Origin: Flavobacterium difficile
Lineage (GTDB): Bacteria > Bacteroidota > Bacteroidia > Flavobacteriales > Flavobacteriaceae
Length of the DNA: 64,000 nt
Assembly (NCBI RefSeq): GCF_011392115.1
Contig: NZ_JAAJBT010000005.1
Coordinates: 124,001 to 188,000, forward strand
Direction: 5' to 3'
This document shows positions 8,967 through 19,320 of the stretch, in pieces. A model generated the notes under the pieces. It ran no database searches. It was not told the DNA's origin and saw only the letters and a program-made list of their open reading frames with translations. Numbering within the stretch: the first letter of the stretch is position 1; every line of letters starts with the position of its first letter. Both the position numbers and the translations under genes were made by a program.

Positions 8967-9947
8967 TTAGTAAACCATTAAATTACAACCTCTGATGTCA
9001 GAATTATCAAACCGACCTAAAACTTCAAAGGTTTTGTTTTCGAATTTTTTTCCTAAATCTTGTGTAGCTATAAAAGAACAAGTATTTATGTTTGCCAAAT
9101 CTATTACATTGATTCCACCAGTTTTTCCATTTTCAACATAACTTAAAGCATCTTCGGTATCTCGAATTAAAACATCCATCCAAATTGGACATTCGAAAAT
9201 TCCATTTCCTAGAGAATAAGCTTGCGATAAAAGTTCAGTCATACCGTATTCGGAATGAATGGTAGGTACGCCAAAACCTTCACAAAGAATTTGATGTAGT
9301 TCTTCTCTTATCATTTCTTTTCTTCTACCTTTCATTCCACCAGTTTCCATGATGATAGTGTTTTTCAACTGAAATTTTTTGAATTCAATTAAATCTAATA
9401 AAGCATAAGTAACACCTATTAAAATGATATTCTGACCTTCATTTTCTAGTTCAATAATTTTATTAGAAAGTTGTTCCAAATCATTCAAATAAAAACCACT
9501 GTCTTTATGATTACTTCTTTTGATCAAATCTTCTACCATATAAATCAATGAAGAGCCTTCACGCTCTAAATAAGAGGGTAATAAGGCTAAAACACAATAG
9601 TCTTCAATATTTCCATAAAACTGAGCAAAAGCCTTATTATAACTGTCTTCGTAAAGTGACGCATCAGTTACAAAATGTTTACTTGTAATCATTCCTGTTG
9701 TACCACTACTTGTAAAAACTACTTGTGGTTGATTTGAAGTACTCACAATGGTATCAGATTTAAAAAACTGAATTGGTAGAAAAGGAATGTCAGCAATTTG
9801 CTTTACGTTACTTGGATTTTTTCCTAAATGAATGCAGAAAGATTGGTATACGCTATTATTCTCGTATTGAAAACGAAAAACTTTTAAAGTAATTTTTTCA
9901 AATTCTTTTTTAGATGCAATGGAGAAAATATCTTCTTTTGAAATCAT
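8967..9947 (-). CDS. LuxE/PaaK-family acyl-protein synthetase
   Basis: 326 aa from the ATG at 9947 (MISKEDIFSIAS). The longer frame to 10004 would run back through a hydrophobic stretch and the terminator of the upstream gene. The adenylate-forming signature FTSSGTTG is at residues 78-85, followed by HSEYGMTELLSQAY. LuxE enzymes activate fatty acids as acyl-AMP. In non-luminous Bacteroidetes this lone homologue has no luciferase partners and its role is unknown; it may feed acyl chains to lipid or pigment synthesis. The acyltransferase two genes downstream fits a lipid role, but that is inference. Confidence 0.75.
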   Translation of the reverse strand: MISKEDIFSIASKKEFEKITLKVFRFQYENNSVYQSFCIHLGKNPSNVKQIADIPFLPIQFFKSDTIVSTSNQPQVVFTSSGTTGMITSKHFVTDASLYEDSYNKAFAQFYGNIEDYCVLALLPSYLEREGSSLIYMVEDLIKRSNHKDSGFYLNDLEQLSNKIIELENEGQNIILIGVTYALLDLIEFKKFQLKNTIIMETGGMKGRRKEMIREELHQILCEGFGVPTIHSEYGMTELLSQAYSLGNGIFECPIWMDVLIRDTEDALSYVENGKTGGINVIDLANINTCSFIATQDLGKKFENKTFEVLGRFDNSDIRGCNLMVY

Positions 9948-10002
9948 TCTGCAAAAGTAGAAAAAGATTATTAGTTGCACGTTGCTTTTCCGTTTTTTGA
10001 AC

Positions 10003-10037
10003 ATAAAAAAAGCACCAACTAAAGTTGGTGCTTTTTA
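10003..10037 (-). terminator. Intrinsic terminator of T9SS gene
   Basis: Perfect stem: aaaaagcaccaact (10007-10020) with agttggtgcttttt (10023-10036), followed on the minus strand by a T-run. It lies 19 bases after the stop of the gene at 10056. Confidence 0.88.
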
Positions 10038-10055
10038 AGATATCGTTTAAATTAA

Positions 10056-11930
10056 TTACTCAATAATTAATTTTTTAGTTGAAGTTTTTCCTTCTTCAGT
10101 AATTTTTACAATGTAAATTCCAGAAGTTAAGTTAGAAACGTTTACAGTATTGTTAACTACTTTAGCGCTTACAACTTCTTTACCTAACATGTTTACAATT
10201 GATACATTGATATCGCTATTTAAAGCTGTTTCAATAAATAAATTATTTTTAGTTGGGTTTGGATACATTTTTAAACCTTCAATTTGAGAAAAAGATGAAG
10301 ATGATAAAGTAAAAGTTGGTGTAGTATTAATTGTTAACTCGTCAATGATCATTGTCGGAGTGTTAGCAGCACCATCTTGACGGAACATAAATCCTCCTAA
10401 TGTAGTAAAAGCCGCTGTTGGAGTTACACTTACAGTTGAACTTGAAGAACCAGCAACAGTTGGGTTTTCGTATAATGATAAAAGATTAGTACCAAAATCA
10501 TATCCTAAAACTAGATATTGTGTATCATTAGCATTATATAAATTTGCAGACCAGTTTGTTGGAGCTGTACCCGAACCTAAACCATATTGGTATTGTGTTC
10601 CATTTTTTCTAATCCAAATTCTTGCTGTTGTTGTAGCTCCTGTTGCATCAGTGAAAAATGCAAAATAAGTATTTGTTAAGTCTACAGTTACATTAGATAA
10701 ATCCGAAGCGGTTGCTAAAAAAGAAGCATAAATTGTACCAGAGTTAGTTGATGTAAATGGAGTTCTAACTTCAGCACCTGCACCAGAGAAAGAGATTGAA
10801 TTTCCTGTTGAAGTAATTCCAGTGTAATTTAAGTTTCCTGTTGCAACTAAAACGTTGTCTCCTGTGTTAACATTTGTCCATCTTTGCTCTGCTCCTAATG
10901 AGTTTCCAACTGTATAATTAAATGGCTCACTATATGGAAGAGCGTTAATTGGCTTACAATCAGATGCAGTAATTACTTTATTGAATGAACAAGCTCCAGT
11001 TACAGTTAAAGTAACATTAGTACCTTCATTTACTCCAGAAATAATAATATTTCCAGTAGCTGTTGTTGAAGGATTATCACCTGAAATAGTTCCACTAGTA
11101 GCAGATAAAGTATAAGAACCACTGTTTCCACCTGTAAAAGGGATTGTTACGGTATATGTGTCAATAGCTGTAGTGATAGCATCACAAACAGCAACTTCTG
11201 TACCTAAAGTTAAAGGACAAGCAGAAGTATTAAACCAAGTTGGGTAAACTCTTAAACCATCTATAGTGATGTTTTGAGATGCATTATATTGTCTTAAATA
11301 AACCCCAGCAACACTTGCATTTCCTGAACCTGATGAAGTAGCAGTAGGTGCACCAGCAGCAGCTTCAGTTGCAGGTATTCCAGAAGGAATTATCCACAAA
11401 CTTACAGGACCGGTAGCAGAAACACTATATTTAATAACTGCTAAATACGTTGTATTTGGGTCGAAATCTGTTGTTGAATAAGTTGCAGCAGCATTACCGA
11501 TTCCAAAGTTTATTTTTCCTGATGTAGCAGAAGGTCTAGCATAAAATCTTGAATAGAATGTTGAAGTTCCTGTACCTAAACTTAAAAAATACCCATCTAC
11601 AGCAGTTGATACGTTAATTAAAAAAGAAACGTATAAATCTCCTGAAGTTACAGGTGCAGCAAATGCTTTATTGATATCTTCTCCATTGTTATCTAATCTT
11701 ACAGCATTACCAATTGCAGCAGCAGTAAAACCAGTTACCCCAGAATAACCTGTGTACGTTAAACCGTTTGAAGTACCAACATCAATTGCTTGTGTTCCAG
11801 CTCCACTATGAGCAGTCCAGCCATTAGCAGTTAAAAGTGCGTTATCAGCATAGTTGAAATCTTCTGACAATACTTGTCCAAAACTTGCAACTGAAATTAA
11901 ACCAATAAAGATTGAGTAAATTTTTTTCAT
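10056..11930 (-). CDS. Secreted protein with T9SS type A sorting domain
   Basis: 624 aa. The signal peptide ends SVASFGQ. Two similar extracellular modules follow, the first opening LSEDFNYADN and the second LPYSEPFNYTVG near residue 333; each resembles lectin/glucanase-like (LamG-type) beta-sandwich repeats. Between them is an Ig-like stretch with VTIPFTGGNSGSYTLSA. The last ~75 residues form the type A C-terminal sorting domain (LKMYPNPTKNNLFIE ... GIYIVKITEEGKTSTKKLII), recognised by the T9SS and removed or modified at the surface. The ligand is unknown. It is paralogous to the next gene upstream, with the same order of parts and a nearly identical C-terminus. Confidence 0.85.
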   Translation of the reverse strand: MKKIYSIFIGLISVASFGQVLSEDFNYADNALLTANGWTAHSGAGTQAIDVGTSNGLTYTGYSGVTGFTAAAIGNAVRLDNNGEDINKAFAAPVTSGDLYVSFLINVSTAVDGYFLSLGTGTSTFYSRFYARPSATSGKINFGIGNAAATYSTTDFDPNTTYLAVIKYSVSATGPVSLWIIPSGIPATEAAAGAPTATSSGSGNASVAGVYLRQYNASQNITIDGLRVYPTWFNTSACPLTLGTEVAVCDAITTAIDTYTVTIPFTGGNSGSYTLSATSGTISGDNPSTTATGNIIISGVNEGTNVTLTVTGACSFNKVITASDCKPINALPYSEPFNYTVGNSLGAEQRWTNVNTGDNVLVATGNLNYTGITSTGNSISFSGAGAEVRTPFTSTNSGTIYASFLATASDLSNVTVDLTNTYFAFFTDATGATTTARIWIRKNGTQYQYGLGSGTAPTNWSANLYNANDTQYLVLGYDFGTNLLSLYENPTVAGSSSSTVSVTPTAAFTTLGGFMFRQDGAANTPTMIIDELTINTTPTFTLSSSSFSQIEGLKMYPNPTKNNLFIETALNSDINVSIVNMLGKEVVSAKVVNNTVNVSNLTSGIYIVKITEEGKTSTKKLIIE

Positions 11931-11970
11931 TTTTGAATAAATTAAATTGAGTACAAAGATATAAACAAAT

Positions 11971-12004
11971 TTAATTTCCTAACTAACTTTAATTAGGAAA
12001 TTAA
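11971..12004. terminator. AT-rich inverted repeat between T9SS genes
   Basis: A perfect 12-base inverted repeat (ttaatttcctaa / ttaggaaattaa) with a 10-base loop lies 29 bases after the stop of the gene at 12033. The stem is AT-rich with a weak U-tract, so termination is only likely. Confidence 0.5.
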
Positions 12005-12032
12005 TGTTTTCTTAATGTTAATCTTTTAACAA

Positions 12033-13739
12033 CTAGTTAATAATCAATTTTTTAGTCGCTGTTTTTCCCTCTTCTGTAATTTTCACGATATAAATTCCTG
12101 AAGTTAAGTTTGAAACATTAACAAGATTATTAGCAACTTTAGTGTTAATTACTTCTTTTCCTAACAAATCTACAATTGAAACGTAAATAGTACTATTTAT
12201 AGCTGTTTCAATGTATAAACTATTTTTGGTTGGATTAGGATATAATTTTAGCCCATCAATCTGAGAAAAAGTCGCAGAGGATAAGTTATATTCTGCAGCT
12301 AAAGCACCTATTTTTAGTTCATCCACTTTTATAGTTGGTGTCGAAGTACTGCCGTCTTGTCTTAAAACAAATCCACCTAAATCTGCAATCGCAGGTGTTG
12401 TGGCTGTTAAAGTTGGTGGTGTAGCACTTGAAAAAGTGGCTAAATTTGGATTGATCCAGACATTAACAACTGTATTTGTTGCAAAATCGTATCCCATAAT
12501 AACGTAAACTACATCTCCAATATTTCTTAATGTAGTGTCGTAATTTGTTGTAGTAGCTGCACTATCAAAACCAATTTGATATTGCGATGCTACTCTTTTA
12601 GTAAAAAGTCTTAGCTTAAAATTTTTAGCAGCATCTGTTAAAACGGCAAAATAAGAATCTACTCCATCTGTTACGTTGCTTAAATCTGTAACTGAAAACA
12701 TAAAACCTGCATAAATAGTACCAGAAGTTGTTGGTGTAAAAGGAGAAAAAGTTTCAATTCCAGCACCTGAAAAACTAACCGAATTACCTGTTCCGGCCAA
12801 AGTACCATAGGTAAGGTTCCCAGATTCAACTGTAATTAAATCTCCTGAATTTAAATTTGACCAAGTTTGTTGCGCACCAAGTGAACTTCCAACCGTATAA
12901 TTAAATGGTTCTTGAAAAGTTAAAGCATTTAAGGGTTTACACTCTGGTGAATTTCCATTAGTCGTAAAGTTACATGTTCCACCTGTAATGCTCACTGAAT
13001 ATGGCGTATTCTCCGTAATTCCTGAAATTATAATATTTCCTGTTGCAACAGCAGTTGGGTTATCACCACCGACAGTCCCTGAAGTTGGAGTAATAACATA
13101 AGTAGCATTTCCAGCTCCTGAAAAAGGAATAGAAACACTATATGTATCTAACGCTAAGGTAGAAGCAGAACAAGTTGTTGTGGCTGCTCCCAAAACCAAA
13201 GTACAAGAAGAAGATACACTCGAAAGTTTTACATCATCAATACGCATAGATGCCGTTGCCGGTTGTGTAAATCGCAATGATAATGTTGTTGATGAAGGAA
13301 TTTGACCGCCTAAAACAGTAACTAAATTCCATGTAGTTGTTGTGTTTTGTGTAAAAGTTATTGGCGTCCAAGTAGTACCATTTGTTGAAGTTTCCACCAC
13401 TAATTGTGTTGCTACACTGCTAGTTAAATAGCCAAATGACAATTGGATATCAGCCTGGTTAAAAGCAGAAGAATTAATGTTTGAAATAATTAAATTTCTA
13501 CCAGCAGTTGATGTTAAAAAAACATTTCCAGAGCCTGAAGCTCCAGCATATCCTGAAGACGCTCCTGTTGTTCTTACATCACCAGACCCTGAATAGGTTA
13601 CCGGCGAACCAACTTGCCAACCTGAATAACCAGTTATTAGAGTAGTACCAGATGGAGTTCCGAAGTTTTCAGAATAAAAAGTTTGTGCAAATGATAATGC
13701 TCCAAAAAACATTAAAAAGAATGAGTAAATTTTTTTCAT
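12033..13739 (-). CDS. Secreted protein with T9SS type A sorting domain (paralogue)
   Basis: 568 aa from the ATG at 13739 (MKKIYSFFLMFFGALSFAQ), a clean signal peptide; the frame extends eight codons upstream without need. The N-terminal module differs from its neighbour (FYSENFGTPSGTT, cleaved-adhesin/MAM-like). The middle (YSVSIPFSGAGNATYVITP) and second module (LTFQEPFNYTVGSSLGAQQTW) match the neighbour closely. The sorting domain is LKLYPNPTKNSLYIE to KKLIIN. The two genes therefore share a common downstream half and differ at the front, which points to module swapping after duplication. Cargo function unknown, surface-exposed or released. Confidence 0.85.
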   Translation of the reverse strand: MKKIYSFFLMFFGALSFAQTFYSENFGTPSGTTLITGYSGWQVGSPVTYSGSGDVRTTGASSGYAGASGSGNVFLTSTAGRNLIISNINSSAFNQADIQLSFGYLTSSVATQLVVETSTNGTTWTPITFTQNTTTTWNLVTVLGGQIPSSTTLSLRFTQPATASMRIDDVKLSSVSSSCTLVLGAATTTCSASTLALDTYSVSIPFSGAGNATYVITPTSGTVGGDNPTAVATGNIIISGITENTPYSVSITGGTCNFTTNGNSPECKPLNALTFQEPFNYTVGSSLGAQQTWSNLNSGDLITVESGNLTYGTLAGTGNSVSFSGAGIETFSPFTPTTSGTIYAGFMFSVTDLSNVTDGVDSYFAVLTDAAKNFKLRLFTKRVASQYQIGFDSAATTTNYDTTLRNIGDVVYVIMGYDFATNTVVNVWINPNLATFSSATPPTLTATTPAIADLGGFVLRQDGSTSTPTIKVDELKIGALAAEYNLSSATFSQIDGLKLYPNPTKNSLYIETAINSTIYVSIVDLLGKEVINTKVANNLVNVSNLTSGIYIVKITEEGKTATKKLIIN

Positions 13740-13759
13740 ATAAGATTTGAGATAAGTAG

Positions 13760-13808
13760 ACACAAAAATTCCTAGACAATAAACATTATATGCAATTTAT
13801 CTAGGAAT
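13760..13808 (-). terminator. Intrinsic terminator of small T9SS gene
   Basis: attcctaga (13768-13776) pairs with tctaggaat (13800-13808); on the minus strand the second arm is followed by TTTTTG. It lies just after the stop at 13815. Confidence 0.6.
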
Positions 13809-13814
13809 CCTATT

Positions 13815-14153
13815 TTAGTTGATGATAAGCTTTCTTGTCGCAGATGCTTCTCCTTCTTTTATTTTAATAATATAAACACCAGGATTTAAATTAGCGATGT
13901 TTAGTTCTTTGGTAAACAAAGTAACGTCGATTACTTTTTTACCTAATACGTCGAATACTTCAACCTTTTTTTCAAGATTTAACTTAGAAGTAATGTAAAC
14001 TTTACCAGTATTATTCGGATTGGGATATAAACTTAACCCTTCAATAGTTGGCTCTTGAGACTTAGAAGCATTACTGTTCTTAACATCTTGCCCCATAGAG
14101 GTAAAACTAAATGCTAAAAAACAAAGTAAAATATAAATGTAATTTTTCTTCAT
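13815..14153 (-). CDS. Minimal T9SS sorting-domain protein
   Basis: Only 112 aa: a signal peptide (to about SMGQ, residue 22), a ~20-residue polar linker, and then directly the type A sorting domain (LSLYPNPNNTGKVYIT ... PGVYIIKIKEGEASATRKLII). There is no room for a cargo domain. It has its own terminator and sits upstream of two large T9SS cargo genes on the same strand. Possible roles are a small surface protein or a signalling decoy; in Porphyromonas the sorting-domain protein PorA reports on secretion to a two-component system, but nothing here proves an equivalent role. A truncated pseudogene is possible, though signal peptide and sorting domain are both intact. Confidence 0.75.
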   Translation of the reverse strand: MKKNYIYILLCFLAFSFTSMGQDVKNSNASKSQEPTIEGLSLYPNPNNTGKVYITSKLNLEKKVEVFDVLGKKVIDVTLFTKELNIANLNPGVYIIKIKEGEASATRKLIIN

Positions 14154-14210
14154 AAGAAATGTTTAAGTTGTAAATTTAAAAAATAAAAATCAATAATTGT
14201 GCCATTACAC

Positions 14211-14252
14211 AAAAAAACTCATCTATTTTTAACAAAGTAGATGAGTTTTTAA
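14211..14252 (-). terminator. Intrinsic terminator
   Basis: aaaaactcatcta (14213-14225) pairs with tagatgagttttt (14238-14250), with a T-run on the minus side. It follows the outer-membrane gene stop at 14274. Confidence 0.85.
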
Positions 14253-14273
14253 AATTTTAATGGGAATTACTAT

Positions 14274-15062
14274 TTAATCTAAGTAATAAATGTATCCAAA
14301 ATTTAACCAAACATTCCAATCATTTACTTTGTTTTCTGGAAATCTTGCTTGATCTGGATTTACTCCGTCTACCCAATTAGAAAAATAATATTGCCATCTT
14401 AATTCTACAAATAAATCTGATAACTCTGTTAACTTGTAACGAGAACCAACACTAGACACAATGCTCCATGTACTTCCACCTTCATTATTTACTCCACCGT
14501 CATAATATTTTGGAAACCATGGCATGGTTAACGATGATACCACTCCATTCCCTGTTGTAGTGTAAACATTTGGTTTATAAAAATTATAATGTGCTCCAAG
14601 TCCAACAAATGGAGCCCAAGCGCCATCAGTAGCTGTAAATTGTCGGATACTCCATGGAAAATATTCTAATTGCATTCCGATGTCTGTAACTTTAGCTTCA
14701 CCATCCATGGCTCTAAGTTGTCTTCCACCATCAGTCTGTTTTTCAGCCCATTCCCCAAAATGATCTAATTTTGTTTTAGTATACGAAAGTTCTGTTCTTA
14801 ATTTAAAGTGATCATTAAAATAGGTTTCTGGCGTGTAACAATTACATTCTGCTCTGTAAGAGAAATTCATATAATGAACAATCCCCACTCCAAAACCTGT
14901 ATTTCCAGCATTTGTAGATAAATCGCGTCTTTCACCAAAGTCTGATTGAAAGGCAACTGGCCCTACAAAAGCACCAACTTCATGTGAAAAACCAAACTGT
15001 GCACTCGATAAATTTGAAATTCCAAGTGCTAATATTAGGCTGTAAATTATTTTTTTACTCAT
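14274..15062 (-). CDS. Outer-membrane protein, THC0290_0291-like family
   Basis: 262 aa with a signal peptide (ISNLSSAQ) and many amphipathic strands ending WNVWLNFGYIYYLD, which suggests a small beta-barrel. The opening FGFSHEVGAFVGPVAFQSDFGER and the Cys pair in RAECNCYTPETYF look like a flavobacterial family that I recall under the name THC0290_0291; this is from memory. Homologues next to gdhA are sometimes mislabelled glutamate dehydrogenase, but nothing in this protein resembles a dehydrogenase. It is divergent from gdhA across 219 bases, so a shared control region is possible. Confidence 0.65.
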   Translation of the reverse strand: MSKKIIYSLILALGISNLSSAQFGFSHEVGAFVGPVAFQSDFGERRDLSTNAGNTGFGVGIVHYMNFSYRAECNCYTPETYFNDHFKLRTELSYTKTKLDHFGEWAEKQTDGGRQLRAMDGEAKVTDIGMQLEYFPWSIRQFTATDGAWAPFVGLGAHYNFYKPNVYTTTGNGVVSSLTMPWFPKYYDGGVNNEGGSTWSIVSSVGSRYKLTELSDLFVELRWQYYFSNWVDGVNPDQARFPENKVNDWNVWLNFGYIYYLD

Positions 15063-15239
15063 TGCTGGGAAATTTTATCTGACAAATATAAAAAAACAAA
15101 CTTCATATTAAAATATTTTTTTTGTTTTATTCGAAAATTGATGTTTTTTTTAAGATTTCTTAGTATCGTTCGCGCTGTTTTTCATTTTCTTAAAAAAAGG
15201 TTATTTTTTTTACGAAAACGATGTATTTTTTTTTTATAA

Positions 15240-16625
<1,386 letters not shown>

Positions 16626-16631
16626 TAAGTC

Positions 16632-16660
16632 TTCAGTCTCAGTTTTCTGTTTTCAGTTTG
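16632..16660 (+). repeat. CAGTCTCAGTTT-type repeat after gdhA
   Basis: Short imperfect repeats (cagtctcagttttc, ctgttttcagttt) lie within 10 bases of the gdhA stop. They belong to the same family as 16736-16797, 28860-28935 and 49343-49364. Confidence 0.5.
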
Positions 16661-16688
16661 GGAATTAGTAAGCAGACTATTTTAAATA

Positions 16689-16726
16689 TAAAAGCAGTTT
16701 TCAATAATGAAAACTGCTTTTTTTTA
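16689..16726 (+). terminator. Intrinsic terminator of gdhA
   Basis: aaagcagttttca (16691-16703) pairs with tgaaaactgcttt (16708-16720), followed by TTTTT. Confidence 0.88.
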
Positions 16727-16735
16727 TTTTATATA

Positions 16736-16797
16736 CTGAACACTGAGACTGAACACTGAAACTGTAAACTGAGACCGTAAACTGAGACTGTAAACTA
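16736..16797 (-). repeat. Tandem CTGAGACTGTAAA-type repeat after HD gene
   Basis: About five imperfect copies of a ~12-base unit. On the minus strand they read CAGTCTCAGTTTA and begin at the TAG stop codon (16795-16797) of the HD-domain gene, so the stop itself could belong to the first unit. Confidence 0.7.
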
Positions 16798-17442
16798 AAC
16801 AACCCCACTCCACTCCTTATAAAACTGCTCTAAAAACGTTTTCATAAATTCATGGCGTTGTTGTGCAATTTTTTTTCCCGTTTCGGTATTCATTTTATCT
16901 TTTAAAAGTAATAATTTTTCGTAAAAATGATTAATGGTTGGTGCGGTCGAATTTTTATATTCTTCTTTCGACATGTTTAAATTAGGTAAAATATCAGGAT
17001 TATAAATTTCTCTGTTTTTAAATCCGCCATAGTTGAAAGTGCGAGCGATTCCAACTGCTCCAATAGCATCTAGCCTATCGGCATCTTGAACGATTTCTAA
17101 TTCTTTAGAGGTGAATTTCTTTTCGAAATTGCCACCTTTAAAAGAAATATTTTCAATAATTTTTACCACATGCTGAATAGTCTCTTCCGAAACATGTTCA
17201 GAAACTAAAAAATCTCTAGCCACTTTCGGACCAACTGTTTCATCACCTTCGTGAAATTTACTATCGGCAATATCGTGTAACAAAGCTGCAAGTTGAACCA
17301 CTTCTAAGTTGCAAATTTCCCCTTTTGCTATTAATAATGCGTTGTTGTAAACGCGTTCCATATGAAACCAATTGTGCCCGCTTTCTGCATGTTCTAATTG
17401 TTTTTTTACGAAGTTAATGGTGTTTTCTAATACTGACGACAT
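16795..17442 (-). CDS. HD-domain phosphohydrolase
   Basis: 215 aa. The HD signature is in order: His in the NWFHMERV region (about 24-28), LLHDIAD (about 54-60), and the later Asp in QDADRLDAIGA. The length and the sequence GHNWFHMERVYNNA fit the YedJ/YpgQ group, some members of which hydrolyse (d)NTPs with metal. It is cytosolic and the substrate is unproved. It lies after the acyl-ACP desaturase with a terminator between, and its stop codon overlaps a tandem repeat, so the last residues (WSGVV) may differ from homologues. Confidence 0.85.
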   Translation of the reverse strand: MSSVLENTINFVKKQLEHAESGHNWFHMERVYNNALLIAKGEICNLEVVQLAALLHDIADSKFHEGDETVGPKVARDFLVSEHVSEETIQHVVKIIENISFKGGNFEKKFTSKELEIVQDADRLDAIGAVGIARTFNYGGFKNREIYNPDILPNLNMSKEEYKNSTAPTINHFYEKLLLLKDKMNTETGKKIAQQRHEFMKTFLEQFYKEWSGVV

Positions 17443-17451
17443 ATAAATGTT

Positions 17452-17499
17452 GAAATAAAAATTCCAAATTCAAAAGTTAAGTTTTAGAATTTGGAATTT
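17452..17499 (-). terminator. Intrinsic terminator of desaturase gene
   Basis: A 13-base perfect inverted repeat (aaattccaaattc at 17459-17471, gaatttggaattt at 17487-17499), followed on the minus strand by TTTTTATTT. Confidence 0.65.
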
Positions 17500-17519
17500 A
17501 TGTTATTAAATTTTTTTGA

Positions 17520-18509
17520 TTATCTAATTAAAGCAGGTTCTACCCATTTAAAAATATGACCGTCTTCTGGAATGATTAAACGTTCAGAGATTTTTCTCAT
17601 TCTTTCAGGTAATTTCATTAAGTAATCTCTTGCTTTTTCTGCTTCAGCTGTTAAGCCATTGATGTTTCCAATGTCCCACTTCTCATTTAATTTTTGCAAA
17701 ATATCTACGTAATCAGATGCTGTATATACTCCAATTCGTTGAGCAGAATCTGAAAACGCTTCAAAAGCACTACCAATTTTATCACCAGATTCACGTAAGA
17801 AAAGTGCTGGCATTGTGATTTTTTGCTTCATCATATACTGAAAAGAAAGCATCATTTCACTTGGGTCGATTTTAAAAATTTGGTTTACAAATTCGCTATA
17901 AGCTAAGTGGTGACGCATTTCATCACCTGCAATTAAATTACACATTTTAAATAGCTTTTTCTCGCCATATTTTTTTGCAATTTGTGCTACTCTATTATGG
18001 GAAACAAAAGTGGCTAACTCCTGAAAACTGGTATAAACAAAGTTTTTATAAGGATCTCTACCTGTTCCAATATCGAAACCATCATTAATTAAATGTTGAG
18101 TAGTTTGTTCTATTTCCCTCATATTTACCCTTCCAGAAAGATATAAATATTTGTTTAAGGCATCACCATGACGGTTTTCTTCACCTGTCCAATGGCGCAC
18201 CCATTTGCTCCAGCCATTTCTTTCAACATTATCAATACCTTCTACGTCCATTAACCACGATTCGTAGGTTGGCAAGGCTTCTTCAGTTATAGTATCACCA
18301 ACTAATGTTACCCAAAAGTCGTAAGGTAAATCTTTAGAGATTTCTCTTAATTCTTTTACTTCTTCTAAAAAATTCTCATTTTTAGAGTCTGGTAATAAAT
18401 CCGTTGGTTGCCATATTTTTTCTACTGGAATTAAAAATTCTTCCATAAAAGAATCGATTTTTCTTTCCAATAACTGCATGACTTCAAGTCTTATATTGTG
18501 TAATGACAT
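17520..18509 (-). CDS. Acyl-ACP desaturase (soluble diiron, plant-type)
   Basis: 329 aa of the FA_desaturase_2 type. Diiron ligands are visible in a ferritin-like helix bundle: EENRHG (Glu110/Glu111, His114), Glu164 in SFQELAT, and DEMRHH (Glu197, His200). It introduces a cis double bond into acyl-ACP using O2 and ferredoxin, so it adjusts membrane fluidity. It sits five bases after the PlsC gene on the same strand, and the pair would place newly desaturated chains into phospholipid. The start ATG is supported by the N-terminal SLHNIRLEVMQ and tight spacing. Confidence 0.92.
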   Translation of the reverse strand: MSLHNIRLEVMQLLERKIDSFMEEFLIPVEKIWQPTDLLPDSKNENFLEEVKELREISKDLPYDFWVTLVGDTITEEALPTYESWLMDVEGIDNVERNGWSKWVRHWTGEENRHGDALNKYLYLSGRVNMREIEQTTQHLINDGFDIGTGRDPYKNFVYTSFQELATFVSHNRVAQIAKKYGEKKLFKMCNLIAGDEMRHHLAYSEFVNQIFKIDPSEMMLSFQYMMKQKITMPALFLRESGDKIGSAFEAFSDSAQRIGVYTASDYVDILQKLNEKWDIGNINGLTAEAEKARDYLMKLPERMRKISERLIIPEDGHIFKWVEPALIR

Positions 18510-18514
18510 AGGTT

Positions 18515-19246
18515 TTATTTTATATATGATTTAATTGTATGTTCTGTTTTTTCGAAAATTTCTTCGAAAGAATAATCGGAAACTTTTAAGGGTTCATGAA
18601 TTTGAAAGGTAATTTGAGTGCCTAATCCAACTGGAAAAGATCCAAACTTATTCATCTTCCATGAATTATTTATACTGATAGGGACAAAATACGAATCTGG
18701 GGCAAATTTGTACAACATTTTTAATCCGTTGATAGCAAACTCTTTAGGTTTTCCTGTCTTACTTCTCGTCCCTTCAGGAAAAATAACAACAGAAAAGTTA
18801 TTAGAATTGATATATTCTCCTACTTTTTTTATTGCTGCTAATGCTTGTTTTCCATCATTTCTATCGATTAGCGCAGAACCTCCAATTCTCAAATTTAAAG
18901 ACACACTAGGAATCCCTTTTCCAAGTTCTTTTTTACTAATAAATTTTGGATGCACTTTTCTTAAAAACCAAATGATTGGAATAATATCGTGCATGCTTTG
19001 GTGGTTACACACCAAAACTAAAGGTTGATTTGTAGGCAATTTTTCTCTGCCTTCAATTTTATAAGAAGTTCCTAAGATATGTGAAGTTCGCAACAAAAAC
19101 ATATTTAGATACGCAACGGACAACCTGTGAGCATTATATCCTAACAAATGATAACAAACCAATTGAATAGGATGAAAAATAAGTAACCAGAATAAAAAAA
19201 CTATAGCATAAAGTATCGATAAGGGATACGAAATAATTTTTTCCAT
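18515..19246 (-). CDS. plsC: 1-acyl-sn-glycerol-3-phosphate acyltransferase
   Basis: 243-244 aa from the ATG at 19246 (MEKIISYPLS). A longer frame reaching 19330 would code through the frr terminator hairpin and is rejected. An N-terminal membrane helix is at about 10-35. Block I is NHQSMHD (His82, Asp87, the canonical HX4D). Block III is FPEGTRS at 156-162. It makes phosphatidic acid at the inner membrane. It is one operon with the acyl-ACP desaturase downstream (5-base gap). Confidence 0.92.
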   Translation of the reverse strand: MEKIISYPLSILYAIVFLFWLLIFHPIQLVCYHLLGYNAHRLSVAYLNMFLLRTSHILGTSYKIEGREKLPTNQPLVLVCNHQSMHDIIPIIWFLRKVHPKFISKKELGKGIPSVSLNLRIGGSALIDRNDGKQALAAIKKVGEYINSNNFSVVIFPEGTRSKTGKPKEFAINGLKMLYKFAPDSYFVPISINNSWKMNKFGSFPVGLGTQITFQIHEPLKVSDYSFEEIFEKTEHTIKSYIK

Positions 19247-19287
19247 ATTTATTGTTGATTTTTTTGCCTGAGCAAAGATAGTGGTTA

Positions 19288-19320
19288 AAAACAAAAAAAC
19301 CACCAAATTGGCGGTTTTTA
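19288..19320 (-). terminator. Intrinsic terminator of frr
   Basis: On the minus strand AAAAACCGCCA pairs with TGGTGGTTTTT (one G-U pair), followed by more T. It lies about 75 bases after the frr stop. Confidence 0.75.

Noticed and set aside
14274..15062. Glutamate dehydrogenase annotation for the outer-membrane gene
   Set aside because: The protein has a signal peptide and barrel-like strands and no dehydrogenase motif; the name would only reflect its neighbour gdhA.
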